From contig NC_079885.1 of NCBI RefSeq assembly GCF_029227915.1, forward strand, positions 6,200,001 to 6,264,000: 64,000 nucleotides of DNA, read 5' to 3'. A program made the translations under genes and the position numbers. The notes below the pieces were generated by a model that was not told the DNA's origin, searched no databases, and saw only the letters and a list, made by a program, of their open reading frames with translations. Shown in pieces: positions 21,587 through 33,330 of the stretch. Position 1 is the first letter of the stretch; the number at the start of each line of letters is the position of its first letter. The DNA comes from Hydractinia symbiolongicarpus. Taxonomy: Eukaryota > Cnidaria > Hydrozoa > Anthoathecata > Hydractiniidae.

Positions 21587-24500
21587 ATGTTTGCTATTAT
21601 GATGTTTCTTCCGTCAAATAAAAAAGATGGTCAGATAACCCATGTGGAAGAGAATCATTTAAAAGATGTGTTAAAAAAAGTTGACAACCTGAGACAGCAT
21701 GGAGACCTTGGATTTTGTGATGTAATTCTTAGATTGGAAGGACAAGAATTCTTTGCCCATAAGCTTATTCTAGCTTCCTGCTCGGACTATTTTTATGCAA
21801 TGTTTAATGGAAATATGAAAGAAAGTAAAGAGAAGGTGATTGATTTAAATGGCGTGGATGTGGAAATCATGAAGCTTGTGTTAAATTTTATTTACACAGG
21901 CAGCATTCCTCTGAGCAATGAAAATGTGGAACAGGTATTGCAAGCAGCTAACCTGATGCTCATCAAGTCACTAAAAGATGTCTGTTGTCGGTTCCTAGAA
22001 ACCCTTTTATCTGTAACCAATTGCCTAGGTATGCAGAAATTTGCCGAGTCATACGCATGTGAAGAGTTGTTTGATATCACAACAAACTTCATTTGTGAAA
22101 ACTTTGGATATGTTACTGATACGGACGAATTTTTGCAGCTACATCCTGCACAGCTAGCTCCAATACTTTCTAGTGATGATCTTCGAGTTTTAAATGAGGA
22201 GAAAGTGTATGAAGCACTAACAAGATGGACTCGATACGATTCAAAAAACAGAAAGAAGTGCTTTTCCGAGCTTGTTCAACATATTAGATTACCAATGCTT
22301 TCACCTGACTATCTTATTGACCAAGTGGAATCTGAACCGCTGTTTGGAGAGTATCCTAAATGCAAAGAACTGCTAATGGAAGCTCATCATTATCTGCTGC
22401 TACCAAACAGACGAGGGTGTATCCAGTCTGTGCGAACACGCCCACGGAAATACGAAAACAGCAATGAAATCTTAGTGGCTTGTGGAGGAAATGGAGAAAC
22501 ATCACTTAATTCCACAGGTAGCTATTAGCTTAAGCTTCCAAGTGAGATTTCTCTTGTTTGTCTGCGAAACATAAGATACCTCTGTTTTTCAGCGCTCGCA
22601 GGTGCTAAGATTGCAAATTTAGCGGAAAATTCTTTTCGATTGGAAAAAAGGAAGGTTTCATCAGAAGGTGGAAATTCACTTTTTATACTGAAATGATCTA
22701 TAAAAGTCTTCTATCTAAAATGATCTAAAGCAAACATTGCAACACGCAAATGTCATGTCTATGTCATTACGATAACGAAAGAAATTGATGCGTGGCTTTG
22801 CAGTTATGGCATTTGCTTCGTAATCACAGGGTTCGTGGTTTTGGTCTACAGTGCGGGCATGTTTGGCAAGTGACTTCCCTATAGATACGGGTCAACCCAT
22901 GCCACGTGAGGGTATTTGTTCTGAATGTGTACCTAATATATACAATCAGAGTACTGGACCCACATTAATAACAGTGTTTTCAACACTAAAGGGGCTGCAT
23001 CTTGTATAAGTATTTGAAATAATAATTATCCTTGCACTGCTTCTCAGCAAGGGTCTGTCAATCTGTCAATAAATTTAAGAGTTAACTGTTAATAATACTT
23101 ATACCCTCAGCCTCAAGTTTCTTATAATCGTATTTCTTATAATCGTGTTTCTGATATATCGTAAATGGCGGAACAAGCGCCCCCTGCCGAATAACCGCCC
23201 CTACCGGAATAAGCGCCCCCTCTCTAAAAGGCCTTTATTTAATAAGCGCCTCTGCTTGAATAACCGGCCCCTTCTCCCTATATAGCCAAAGGGGGCGCTT
23301 ATTTCATCACACGGCTATCAGAAGGGGGCGCTTGTTTGGAACAAGGCATAAAAAAGTAAAGAATCAGACCAGGAAGACAAAACAATGTGGTGCCGTAGAT
23401 TAGTGGTTATAGTTCTCCTACTCTGTGCGGGAGACCGGGGTTCGATTGCTCTTGACGGCGATTCAACATGGTCGAGTGAATGTTACCATAGTCCCGTGTT
23501 AACCCAAGCCATGTGAGGTAAATTAGGGAGATGGCACACTGTGTGGGCCGTTGGATGTTGCCGGGAGTTGTCTGGTACAGCGCGGGCCCTAATTTGGTGT
23601 GCGTAGCTCAAAATGAGCATTAAATACTCTAGGACTCTCCATCTAAGCCATGGCCGCTCCTGGAAATAACAGACAGAGTATATCCCTCGATATTTGTGAG
23701 GCTAGCCATGTAAAAAATGCACATCTATCTATCTATATATTGAGATAGACTAATTTTTGTTTAGATATTGTTCCTTAAAAGTGAAAAGAAAGAAATGAAA
23801 TAGCACATTCTACTTGTTTTTATTTTAGTAAAGTTAATAAGAACCCCTGCTTAAATAAGCGCCCCTGCCGAATAAGCGCCCCTGCCTAAACATAAAAATT
23901 TCAAATGAGCGCCCCGGGCGCTCATTCCGTCATTTACTGTAATCGTGTTTCTTATATATTCATGTTTCTTATATTGGTGTTTCTTATAATCGTATTTCTG
24001 ATAAAAAAACCTTTTTTTCCAGTGTTTACCTACAACATGGTAAAAAGCAGTTGGAACGAGCTACCCAGGCTAATTCCCGAGAGAGGTTACCACGGGCTAG
24101 CTACAATAGACGGCGAGATGTTTATCGTAGGTGGAGTGACAGCAAGCCGTGCTGAGGGACGCGAAGGAACGACAGAAATGCTTGACACTGGTAAGTCTTC
24201 TGATAACCTATTTAGTGTTATCGAAGCACACGCATAGAATAGCATAGATTTTCTTCAGGCACATAGCAACCAGAAGAATTTGGATGCTTGTGTGGGGTTC
24301 AGGGATTGTCCCATTCTCTTGTCCATTTTGTTAACATCAGGGAAATTTATTAGTATTGCGTGCCAACAGACTTTTTTGCTTCGTTTGTACCCGCAATTAT
24401 TTTTCCTGAATATATGAATAAATGAATTTTCTGCATGCTTTTGTAGACTGGGGAGATTGAAAACAGTTTTTTCAATCCTGTTTTTAAATAACGGAATATG

Positions 24501-26942
24501 TTCAAGTACTGAGAATGTGGTTATTACTTGTCTGTAAAAATCTGTGAAATTCACCACAAGTGGTAAAATATTAATTCAATTCCAGTTGTTAAAGATATCG
24601 GCCTCAAATTTGACGAAACATGAAGGAATATGCTCAGCCATCTTTATATCTCGCACCCATCGCCTTAACACTTTTCTTTATTTGTGTTTAAACAGCACTA
24701 TTCTGCATTAAAGATTTTTCGCGTGTGTTTAGTATATTATACAGTGTATTATAGGAAACTAAAGTAATTCAATAATTGTTGATAATTCGTCAATAATTCT
24801 CTCTATTCTTAACTCTTAACACGAGGAATTGTTATGCTTTTTATATTTGGAAATCCTAACAAGTCCTGGGGACAAGGTTGTCTACTCTTGGCAACCTAAA
24901 GACTGACTCCCAAAATAAGGTTGCTTATGAAGACTAAAATAAAATATTAAAAGCATTTGTAAATGTCATTATATGTACTTATAGGAAAGAAATTCGACTT
25001 GGACCAGAATATGTGGATAAATATCGCTTCACTACACACCAAACGAAGCAAGATGTCTGTTCTGGAATGTTGTGGAAACATTTATGTGATCGGTGGTTTT
25101 GATGGTTCGCAAACTTTAAATTCAGTCGAATGTTACAATCCAACTACAAACAGGTACTCACAACGTCATGGAGTTAACTGAATGCTATTTTCCCGCAATA
25201 ATTTTTTGCCGCCTTGATTTTGTCTTTAACTGTTTATTTCCTATCCATGTTATTTTTGTTTTTAATTTACACACAAATTTGGTGCCAAAGCAATCAAATT
25301 AAGGTTGTTTACTGCATTACAAAAAGAACACACCCGTATTCTGCGTTAATGCTCCGCTTTAAAATATTTGCGAGTTTTGATGCTTATCAAGTAATTCATT
25401 GATCTTCGTAAAGTAGCAAAATTAATTTTCAGGAAAAACGCCGTTTTATTATACAAAATAAAAACTGTGTGGTTGTGCTCACCCTCGTCCAGAGGGTTTT
25501 TTACTCTCTGATAATCAAAAGGCAAAAAACTTTGGGAACGAGGGTGTGGTTGTGCTGTTTTTTGTCTGAGTTGACAAATTTTTTCTTTTCTTGTATGTTT
25601 TAGATGGAAATTCGTTGCACCTATGGTCACACATCGGCGTTGCACATGCGCAGTTTCCAGTGGCAACTTTATATTTGTGGTTGGAGGTCATGATGGCGCA
25701 CAAATCTTAAACACAATAGAAACATATGATGTTGAGCGGTAAGTTCTCACCCATCTATTGTGTGACTATTTTGTAGTTAAACATATCTTGCCTTGGGAAG
25801 TATTTTTTTTTTTTTTTTGGGGGGGGGCATTAACCTAGTCCCCAGTGCCTGTTGCTTCTCCTTTACATCTGACGGGGGGAAGTAACAACATACCATACAA
25901 TATGCGCTGGAAACGATTTTTGGGTCCCAGCCGGTTAAACTAAATTTAAAAATGGTCAGTAATTGAAGAGACGGGATGAAAATATCGATAATCGATCCCT
26001 AGAAAACTAATTGCTTATCTCCATCCTAAGAATTGGTTGTTAACAGGATTGTTGTGAAAGAAGAGACTGCATTACAAAAAAACGTGAAAGTGCAGAATGA
26101 TCGGATGATCCATCGACCTATTTCGGAAAAAAACTCTTTCTCTAAATTTTGTTGGTCAAAAATTTTCTCGACAATAATCTTTCGTCTGATTTTATTTCGC
26201 CAACTCTTAATTACATCAATTTGGCTAAAAATGTTTAGGGTGATAGGATATTGTTACCGAAACCTTCTCGTCAAAATTATTCGCGTCGCATTCCTCATTC
26301 CACACTAGCTAGCAGACCCAGCATAATTTTTCTTACCACCAGGAAATTTAAATAGTTAAGGTGACATTTGCTTGCGTCTAAACCTTCGTTTGAGAGAAAC
26401 TGAATATCATTGAAAAAGGTTTGGTTAATTAGGCTAATTTCTCGCCTATCTCAGGAACGATTAATAAGGAAAAATGGGAATGAAATTTTTCTTGTATTCA
26501 AATATATCGATTTTTTTACAGCGACACTTGGTCGACGACAGATGTCGCGCCTATGTCCGACAGACGTTCGTTTCCGTGTTCTGTGAATATCAATGACGAA
26601 ATTTTTGTGATGGGAGGTTACGATGGTCACGACACCCTTCGAACTTGCGAAGTATACAGTATGGTCAGAAATGAATGGTCGAGTATCGAGCCTATGAACA
26701 CTGCCCGATCCAATGCTGGAGCTACTTATATGAACCGAAAGATCTACGTTGTCGGAGGCTGGGACGGAGTTAGTTTGAATTCCGTCGAGTACTATGATCT
26801 AGTCACACATGAATGGATACGTATAACAAGTCTACCCCGGCCTACAACAGGCATCAGATGCGGTATTTTAGTTCATCAGACATCCAGTGAACAAAAGCCG
26901 CGTCATAAAAATGGCCGCTCAAGCAATTGTATTATTTCTTAA
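21587..26942 (+). CDS. Kelch-like protein (BTB-BACK-kelch), Cullin-3 adaptor type
   Basis: Five exons (21587-22517, 24023-24190, 24985-25153, 25604-25738, 26522-26942) join in phase to give about 607 residues, normal for KLHL proteins. Exon 1 encodes a BTB domain (from GDLGFCDVILRLEGQEFFAH, roughly residues 38-145), then a BACK domain (roughly 150-250, with HIRLPMLSPDYLIDQVESEP) and the first half-blade. The remaining exons encode kelch blades marked by GGNG, GGVT, GGFDGS, GGHDGA, GGYDGH and GGWDGV, making a six-bladed propeller. Family members recruit substrates to Cullin-3 ubiquitin ligases through the propeller. The RTRPRKY linker and overall pattern resemble the KLHL12/18/20 group, but the orthologue cannot be fixed by eye. 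Intron 1 holds nested mobile elements. A polyadenylation-like AATAAA lies near 27365. Confidence 0.9.
22797..22990 (+). mobile_element. Diverged tRNA-derived SINE
   Basis: An A-box-like tggctttgcagttatggc is followed 30 bases later by a B-box-like gggttcgtggtt. The body then reads acgggtcaacccatgccacg, which resembles cgtgttaacccaagccatgt in the SINE at 23387-23750. The two probably share a body but have different or diverged heads. The right end is not clear. Confidence 0.55.
23161..23937. mobile_element. Inverted-repeat element with GCGCCCC motifs, interrupted by a SINE
   Basis: The left end gtaaatggcggaacaagcgc is inverted at the right end as gcgctcattccgtcatttac. Inside, GC-rich units of the type aataagcgcccctgccg are repeated in both orientations (23170-23340 and 23845-23920). 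The middle is occupied by the SINE at 23387-23750. The flanks on both sides carry copies of a short minisatellite, tttcttataatcgtg, so the element appears to have landed in, or generated, that repeat. Confidence 0.7.
23387..23750 (+). mobile_element. Full-length tRNA-derived SINE
   Basis: The head carries polymerase III promoter boxes: an A box in gtagattagtggttata and a B box in ccggggttcgattgc, spaced as in a tRNA gene. The body follows (cgtgttaacccaagccatgt, gtctggtacagcgcgg), then ctctaggactctccatctaa and tccctcgatatttgtgaggc. The tail is atgcacatctatctatctat, a short ATCT repeat. A 5'-truncated copy of the 3' part lies at 10694-10805. It is inside KLHL intron 1 and inside the older element 23161-23937. 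Confidence 0.82.
25479..25550. repeat. Short inverted-repeat element related to 3100-3225
   Basis: About 70 bases beginning caccctcgtccagagggttt and ending gggaacgagggtg form an inverted repeat resembling the CTCGTTCCCAGGG family in the lectin units. It lies in KLHL intron 3. Confidence 0.55.
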
Positions 26943-28170
26943 ACGCTTTGTATTCCTAAACTGTTAGTATACAATATTTATTTGTAGTTTTTTAAGCAGA
27001 GCACATTTTATAAGGAATCGAGTAGTGACGAATTAGGCAAAACATATCAGGCGGCAAATACTCCTAATAAAGCCCTTTTATCAATATGCGCCCTGAGCGC
27101 TCATCAAACATAAGCCGTCCAAGGCAGGACGCCCTGCTTTAGTTTAACATTAAGGAAATTATCTGGATCAAAATTCTAGAGGTACCGTCAACCTCTTACA
27201 AACTTTTTTTTCGTTTTATCCAATAAAATACGTTCACTTGAATATTTGCAGCGATTTGAAAGCCACACAAATATACGATAGACTATTTCAATTGTTGATT
27301 TTGTTTTCGTTTATTGTTATGCGCATGTCAAAATGTCGAAATGTACTCATATAAACGGAGCACTAAATAAAATGTATTTCTATATTTTCATAAAAAATTA
27401 TATTTTGTACGTTCTTATGTATGTATTGTAAAATATAAAATCTAACTTTTGTTTCAATAAGATCATTCGGGTGGTAATTCGTTTTTTACGAAGTGTAGTC
27501 AAGGATTTTACGGTGATACGGTTCGATAAAAACAAAGATTTTATTGAAAAGAAAAGAAACGTAAACAATTCCCATAATTTGGAGGTTAACACATGAACCT
27601 ATAACGAAATGGCAGATTTAGAAAAATTATTTTCCAGGAGTTTTTGCAGGAGTTTATTTCATTCCCAGTAGTAGTGACAACACCAGAATGAAATAAGCTG
27701 TTTACATGACGACAGGATGGAATAATTGACGTCAAACACTAACAATAGGATGATGTTCCACCTTTACAAGGAAAATGGTAGGAGAAAAAATTATACGAAT
27801 GGTTGAAGTGTTTACGAGGAAAAAATCTGACATTTCTCATTTTGCTTAAGCGGGATAAAATTTGGCTACACCAACAGACCCGTTTTTTATATAAACAGAC
27901 ATTTAAAATGACCTTCCTAACTTAAATATTATAAATATTTAAAATTTAATAAATATTAAGAAATAAGAAATAAAAATATTCTAGATAAAAATTAACCCTA
28001 AAATTTAGAAAGGACTAGCAACGACGTAAAATCCATTTCTTTTATATTTGTCACTAAATTGTCAAAATTTCTAACAAATTGATAAACAATTTCAAAAAAT
28101 TCCCACTAGCCAAAGTTTGATACATACCATACACCGCGTCATTAAAGACCATCATAGCTGTAACACCCCT
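26943..28170. other. Intergenic region between two convergent genes
   Basis: This holds the 3' ends of the kelch-like gene (+) and of selenocysteine lyase (-). A fragment near 27090-27105 (gcgccctgagcgctcat) recalls the GCGCC element ends. No further gene was seen. Confidence 0.5.
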
Positions 28171-31100
28171 TCATTGGAGTATTCGTTGTACAGCTGCTCT
28201 TAAATCCTCCACCACTTTATCAATACAATCCTCTGTTGTTTCACGTCCTATGCTCAAACGAATCGCGTTGTTCGCAATGTGTTCTGGGATACCATGCGCC
28301 AAAAGAATAGCCGAAGGTTTATCTCCAAGGGATGTATGACATGCTGCTCCAACACTCGCTTGTAAACAAACACAGTTTTGTAAGATTTTTCTGCCTCGTA
28401 ATGACTCACTTTCAGTGAAGGAAACATTTAAAGTGTTAGGTAAAGTTGGGCAAGCAAGTCCATTAAACACAATCTTATCCTTGAATACTTCTAAAAGTTT
28501 TTCTTTAAGGTATCGACGAATCTAAATGACGAAACAGAAATTAAACTTTATTGAGTTTGAGTTCCCTCAGAAGTTAGTTTAGGTGTTTACTGAAAGTTTA
28601 TGCAAGTTACATTATGTTCATCATTCAGACTTTTTATCATTCACTTTCAGCCAACTTCGCTAAAAACACTTTACTACTTTTTCGGACTATCAAACGGGGA
28701 GATCACCCCGTAACGCGTTCTAAACCGCAGTTTCCAGGGTTTAAGCTTATTTGGTAGGAGGGGGTGTCCGAACTCCTTATTGCTTTGTTAATTGGCTATG
28801 ATACTTACTGAGTTTCAATATTTATCTATAAGACACCTACATGCTAAATTTTTAGGTCCCATACCTTCCAGGGACTTTGATATTGGCCATTACTCGAAAC
28901 TACCCCTAAAAATCTCTATAAAATCCTTATAATAAGAAAAATACAAAAACGCCTGTTATAATTATCCTTAGAACTTAAAACTCGTAACACTTCTTTATTT
29001 TATCAAAAAGAATCGTTTTGGATAATTTAGACACGTGATTAATCCGATTTCCTTTTTTTATCGGGTTTTACCTGAAAATCGAAAAAAAAAACAGATTTTC
29101 GGGCAGTTTTTTATGCGATCCATGTAAAAGCCGGAAAATATGTTAAAATAACTTTTATTTAGCTTTCAGAAACTTTAAACAGAAGTTAAAAATTCGCTCT
29201 AAAACAAAAGTAATTAAATTTTGAGAAGATATTGGCATTTTTAACAAATTTCAAGCTTCTGATAACATCACAGGAAATGTCCTGACGCAAGGAAAAATTT
29301 ATTGCTGGCATTTTGTTCCTTTTATGACGTACTATAAGTGTGCCAAGTTTCATTTAATTTGAACAACCCTATAAAAAGTTATTGAGAGAGGTGGGGGAGC
29401 GGAATCCACCCCCCTCCCCTCACTCCCGGTCATAGTATGCTCGAAAACCCCAGACCGAATAGGGTTAAACGTCGATGCTTAACCTCCATTATACTAATTA
29501 TACTAAATATTATACCATTATACTAAAAATAACAGCGTTTTTAGAATTCGAATTGGTTGTTGAAAAGATACAGGCGGCAAAAGCTTTGGAAGTATATTTA
29601 TACAAAAAAAAATAGAACTCTATTTTCACGCTTCAAAAACAAGAATTAAAACTACAAGAAAAAACTACATTAACTTCTTCGTTGCACGATTTAAATTACT
29701 TCACGAATTTTCTTCTACCAAAAATATGACTTTTTTTCTTCTTTTCACTTCTTACATAAATTACAAAGATTAATAAAATAAAATTAGCCAACCATTAAGA
29801 AACTCCAGACCTACCAACTTGAGGTCTAGCCAAAATCCCAAGCTGCTTACAAAAAAAACCTGGGTACAGCCAGAATAATTCAATTGTTCCATTCTGCACG
29901 TTGGGAGAACTGGAAACCAGTCAATGGATGAATGCGTCAAAAACTGAAAACAAGAATTTACAAAACACTCACCTCGTAAAAGTGACAGTTATACAGATAT
30001 AAATTTTCATTCACAAGTTTAGCAGCTTCTCCAAGTCCGGCTATCATACAAGTATTTTCCGTACCAGGCCGTTTCCCATACTCCTGTCCACCACCGTGTA
30101 ACATAGGATACAATGGACATTTACTGTGGACCCATAATGCACCTGAAAAACAAATTAAAGATGGATGCTAATTATTTAGAAGAGATGCACGAACAAGAAC
30201 TCAAGGTATTAGATTGGCTTGGTAAGCTATGTTCCACAGTTGATTATAGAAAGGTTTATTATTTTTTCCAGGTGAAAGAACATAATTTTTTAACACAGAT
30301 TTCGAGTATATCTAAAAACAACCTTAATTTTATTACTGAAATGATCAAATGACAAGGCAGTTGACACAATAACAATAGGAAGACAAATAATACACCGTAA
30401 CAATTTCTAAAATTTTTCTGAAAGCTAAAGATATGCGATGTTTTTATTTCATTTGCAAGATTATCTCATGTGTACTCATTCCTACAACATCATCTGTTAC
30501 TGACGATTTTAAAAAAACGTGTTTTCTACAACGTGTTTAGGAACAACAGTGCATATGCGAGGTTATAGTGAGTTCAAGTAAACCGTACAGCGGCTTCCAG
30601 AGATGATGGGACTGAGCAGGATTTAAACCCACTACCACAACGACAGCTCTACCGACTTTTATTAGACGAGGCGAGGCGCACGTCCTACTTGCGAATAACG
30701 TTTTTATACAAATGTGTGTTGTGGAGATAGTATCAGACTTATATCACAGTTAGCAATTGCCCAGCAAACAACAGGTCTTGGATTCAAATCCCGCTCAATC
30801 CATATCTTTGCAATATTTGGAAGTTACTATGGATGTTTTACATTTGATTACTGCAACCTATCTGACTAAATAAAAGGTTTCGCATACCGATTCTAGGTCC
30901 ATAAAATTTGTGCCCAACAAGAGTCAAGTAGTCAACACCCAAGACTTGCACATCAACTTCAAGTTTCCCAATCGCCTGCGCGGCATCTGTATGTACATAA
31001 ATGGTAGGTAAATTCTTCGTGTGACGGCTTACTTGGAGTTTCGACAACTTGCTGCATATTTCTTTTATTGGCTTTAAAAAAGTATAACAATGACATTGTC

Positions 31101-32086
31101 TTAAAAACAGAGATGGATTGGATTAAAACATACTGATCATGGGAAAGCAAATTCACGTACAGTTTTGAAATACGCGTAACAGTCAGTAAATTTATTACGC
31201 GAAAAGGGAGCAATGTGCGAAAATAGAGTAGCGCAAAATTCCGAATTTTTTGGCAGAAAAATATTTCTAAATAATACACTAATTCATAGGCAGTTTGACT
31301 TTTGACTTGGTGCTTAGCTGTTGACAAGAAGAAAAAAGTTTATGTTAAGAATGTTGCTTTAGTTTCTGTATTATTTTTAACAAATATGAGCCTCACTTTG
31401 CTTATAAAAAAGCGTGTATTATCGCTATATTCAACTCAGCACAGTTGCGCGAAAATTAGCACAAATAATGTATACTGTCCTCAGAGATTAATTTCAGTTT
31501 AAGAAATGGTCAATAAATAAATAAATCAATAAACCTGGATTGCTCCTGTTTCATTATTAGCCAGCATCACTGTCACCAGGACAGTTTCATTGCGGACGTT
31601 CTGCAAAATATCACTGGCATCAACATGGCCCAACTTCTCCGGCACACACACGTAGGTGACGTCAACTAACTTCTTGGCTTCCATATGACGCAACACTTTC
31701 AAAATAGAATCATGCTCAATCGTCGTCGTAATGATATGCGGTTTGACGTCGTCGGAAAAAGTCCTTTTCGTTTTATTGTATTCTTGAAAATATTCCACAC
31801 AATTCCAAATTACGTGATTATTAGCCTCTGTTCCACTGGACATAAATATTATTTCCGATTCGCTTGCATTCAACATCTTCGCAACGTGAGATCTTGCTTC
31901 GTTAATCATTTCTTTAGCTTTAACACCTGCGTCATAAGAACTGCTAGGGTTTCCCCATGCTCTTGTCATTGCTTCGGTTATTCTGTTTTTTACATTTTCT
32001 TCCATAGGCGTGGTGGCATTGTAATCCAAATAAACTTTGTTACCAGTCTGCAAATTTTTATTGTCTTCAGAATGGCTTCGCTTCAT
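28171..32086 (-). CDS. SCLY: Selenocysteine lyase
   Basis: Four exons (32086-31535, 31071-30888, 30142-29973, 28521-28171) join in phase to about 418 residues; human SCLY is 445. It is a class V PLP enzyme that splits L-selenocysteine into alanine and selenide for selenoprotein synthesis. Visible landmarks are [10 protein letters not shown] near the start, [33 protein letters not shown], the PLP lysine in [12 protein letters not shown] (about residue 239), [17 protein letters not shown] and the catalytic cysteine in [10 protein letters not shown] (about residue 363). The start is the ATG at 32086; the codon just upstream is GTG. VGAACH with the SCLY-type N-terminus favours SCLY over cysteine desulfurase NFS1. 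Introns contain a MITE (28756-29464) and tRNA-like SINE heads (30600-30805). Confidence 0.92.
28756..29464 (-). mobile_element. TTAA-type MITE (piggyBac-like), second copy
   Basis: Read on the minus strand from 29464, the sequence starts CCCTATTCGGTCTGGGG and follows the element at 38971-39716 over most of its length; for example tggctatgatacttactgag on the plus strand here corresponds to ctcagtaagtatcatagcca there. It is flanked by TTAA on the right (29465-29468). The left end has lost or diverged from the terminal repeat, so that boundary is approximate. It lies in SCLY intron 3. Confidence 0.75.
30600..30660 (-). mobile_element. tRNA-like SINE head in SCLY intron 2
   Basis: On the minus strand, gtcggtagagctgtcgttgt (A box) is followed by gtgggtttaaatcctgctc (B box) with tRNA-like spacing. 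A second B-box-like stretch, ggattcaaatcccgctc, lies on the plus strand at about 30779. Neither folds convincingly as a complete tRNA, so they are read as SINE heads. Confidence 0.5.
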
Positions 32087-33330
32087 CACCTTTGTAAACG
32101 TGTTTTATCTAAAAATTCGATAATTCTGGTCAACCCATTATCCAATAAACATCGCCGTAAATGTGTTAGTACGTACACACTGACTTGAAAAAAAAAGAAC
32201 AGCTTTTTATCACCGTCCATTTTTCTTTATAACGTTATATTTACAAAAAATAATATGAAACAATTTCTTTGAAACAAAAATGTTTTAAACTAAAAATGAA
32301 AGTATAGCGACACTCTTGTCTACAGAGAATAGGGGTTTCATTTTTTGATAAGGCTTGATAATCATTAATTTTGAAATATGTTTCAAATTTATGGTAGACA
32401 GGTTCTGGCGAAAAATTAATTCACCTAATCACCAATACTTATCACTATGCTATATGTACACATGTAAAAATATTCTAAACTTCTAATAAACATATTAAAC
32501 CCTTTAAAAAAATTCTAAAAAACAAACAAAAGATTGAATTATTTCTAATTCTCCAAATTTTCCTTCCAAATTGAATCTGAATACTCTTGATGACGTCATA
32601 TACTAATACTGTTAAATGTCAATATAAAATCGAAATAAATAAATAAACTACACGGGATATGGCACAGATTTGCAAGTAAAAATAATATCGCAGGGAAATA
32701 GGAGAGTTAAGGGGAAAAATTAGAAGATATATTCAACATAGGTAGCAGATTTGTGATAACTAGGCGTGTCCCTTGTATATAATCAATACCTAATTCATTT
32801 TATTAAAACTAATCGGTGGTCCAAGGAAATCCGCGGGTGCGCCCGTCCTTTTTTTACAGCATTGCGTGCATCATGCTACTTTTTTTACCATTTAGCGTGT
32901 CAGAAAGAATTGTACATGTATAGACAAGCCGTTAGCCCGTAAAAAACCCACGGGACCTCTGCTCTACGGGGGACCCGAAATGAAGCTGAAGCAGCCATTT
33001 TAAACACACAACATGCGGCTATTATTATCGAGGGAAATGAAGGCACGAGGTTTCGAATATACATACATAAAAAATGTTAAGGGGGTATGCTAATTGCGAA
33101 TTTAAGCGAACAAGGGGAAGAGTTTGGAAGGATTAATATATGAGAAAATGTTTAAATTCCCATATACATAACACAATAATCCACGCTCTAAAATAAAGAA
33201 AACCAATTAAAATAAACAAGATAAAATGTTGCCCCGCCATCCACTTAACTTGACCATAACCTTTTTCAACAAAACTGCATTCAATAAAGTAAACATAAAA
33301 AAGTATTCTTGAAAGAAATATTTTTAGCCT
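32087..33330. other. Spacer upstream of SCLY with repeat fragments
   Basis: No gene was seen. Two pieces of a dispersed hairpin-containing repeat family occur at 32811-32960. The SCLY promoter should lie just right of 32086, but no core element is evident. Confidence 0.5.
32811..32960. repeat. Dispersed ACTAGTCG-type hairpin repeat, two partial units
   Basis: aatcggtggtccaaggaaat followed by ccgcgggtgcgcccgtcctt begins one unit, and agccgttagcccgtaaaaaa followed by cccacggga a second. The better preserved member is at 45348-45500, and a short piece lies at about 18871-18910. Confidence 0.6.

Noticed and set aside
23387-23460. Possible tRNA gene
   Set aside because: A and B boxes are present but the arms do not pair as a full tRNA, and the sequence continues into a body with a dispersed 3' part, so it is a SINE head.
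30113-30352. Plus-strand 79-codon frame
   Set aside because: It overlaps SCLY exon 3 in antisense and has no independent support.
30779-30795. B-box-like ggattcaaatcccgctc as a tRNA gene
   Set aside because: No convincing A box or acceptor stem could be found at the right distance.
31685-32188. 167-codon plus-strand frame
   Set aside because: It is antisense to SCLY exon 1, which has strong homology and splice support.
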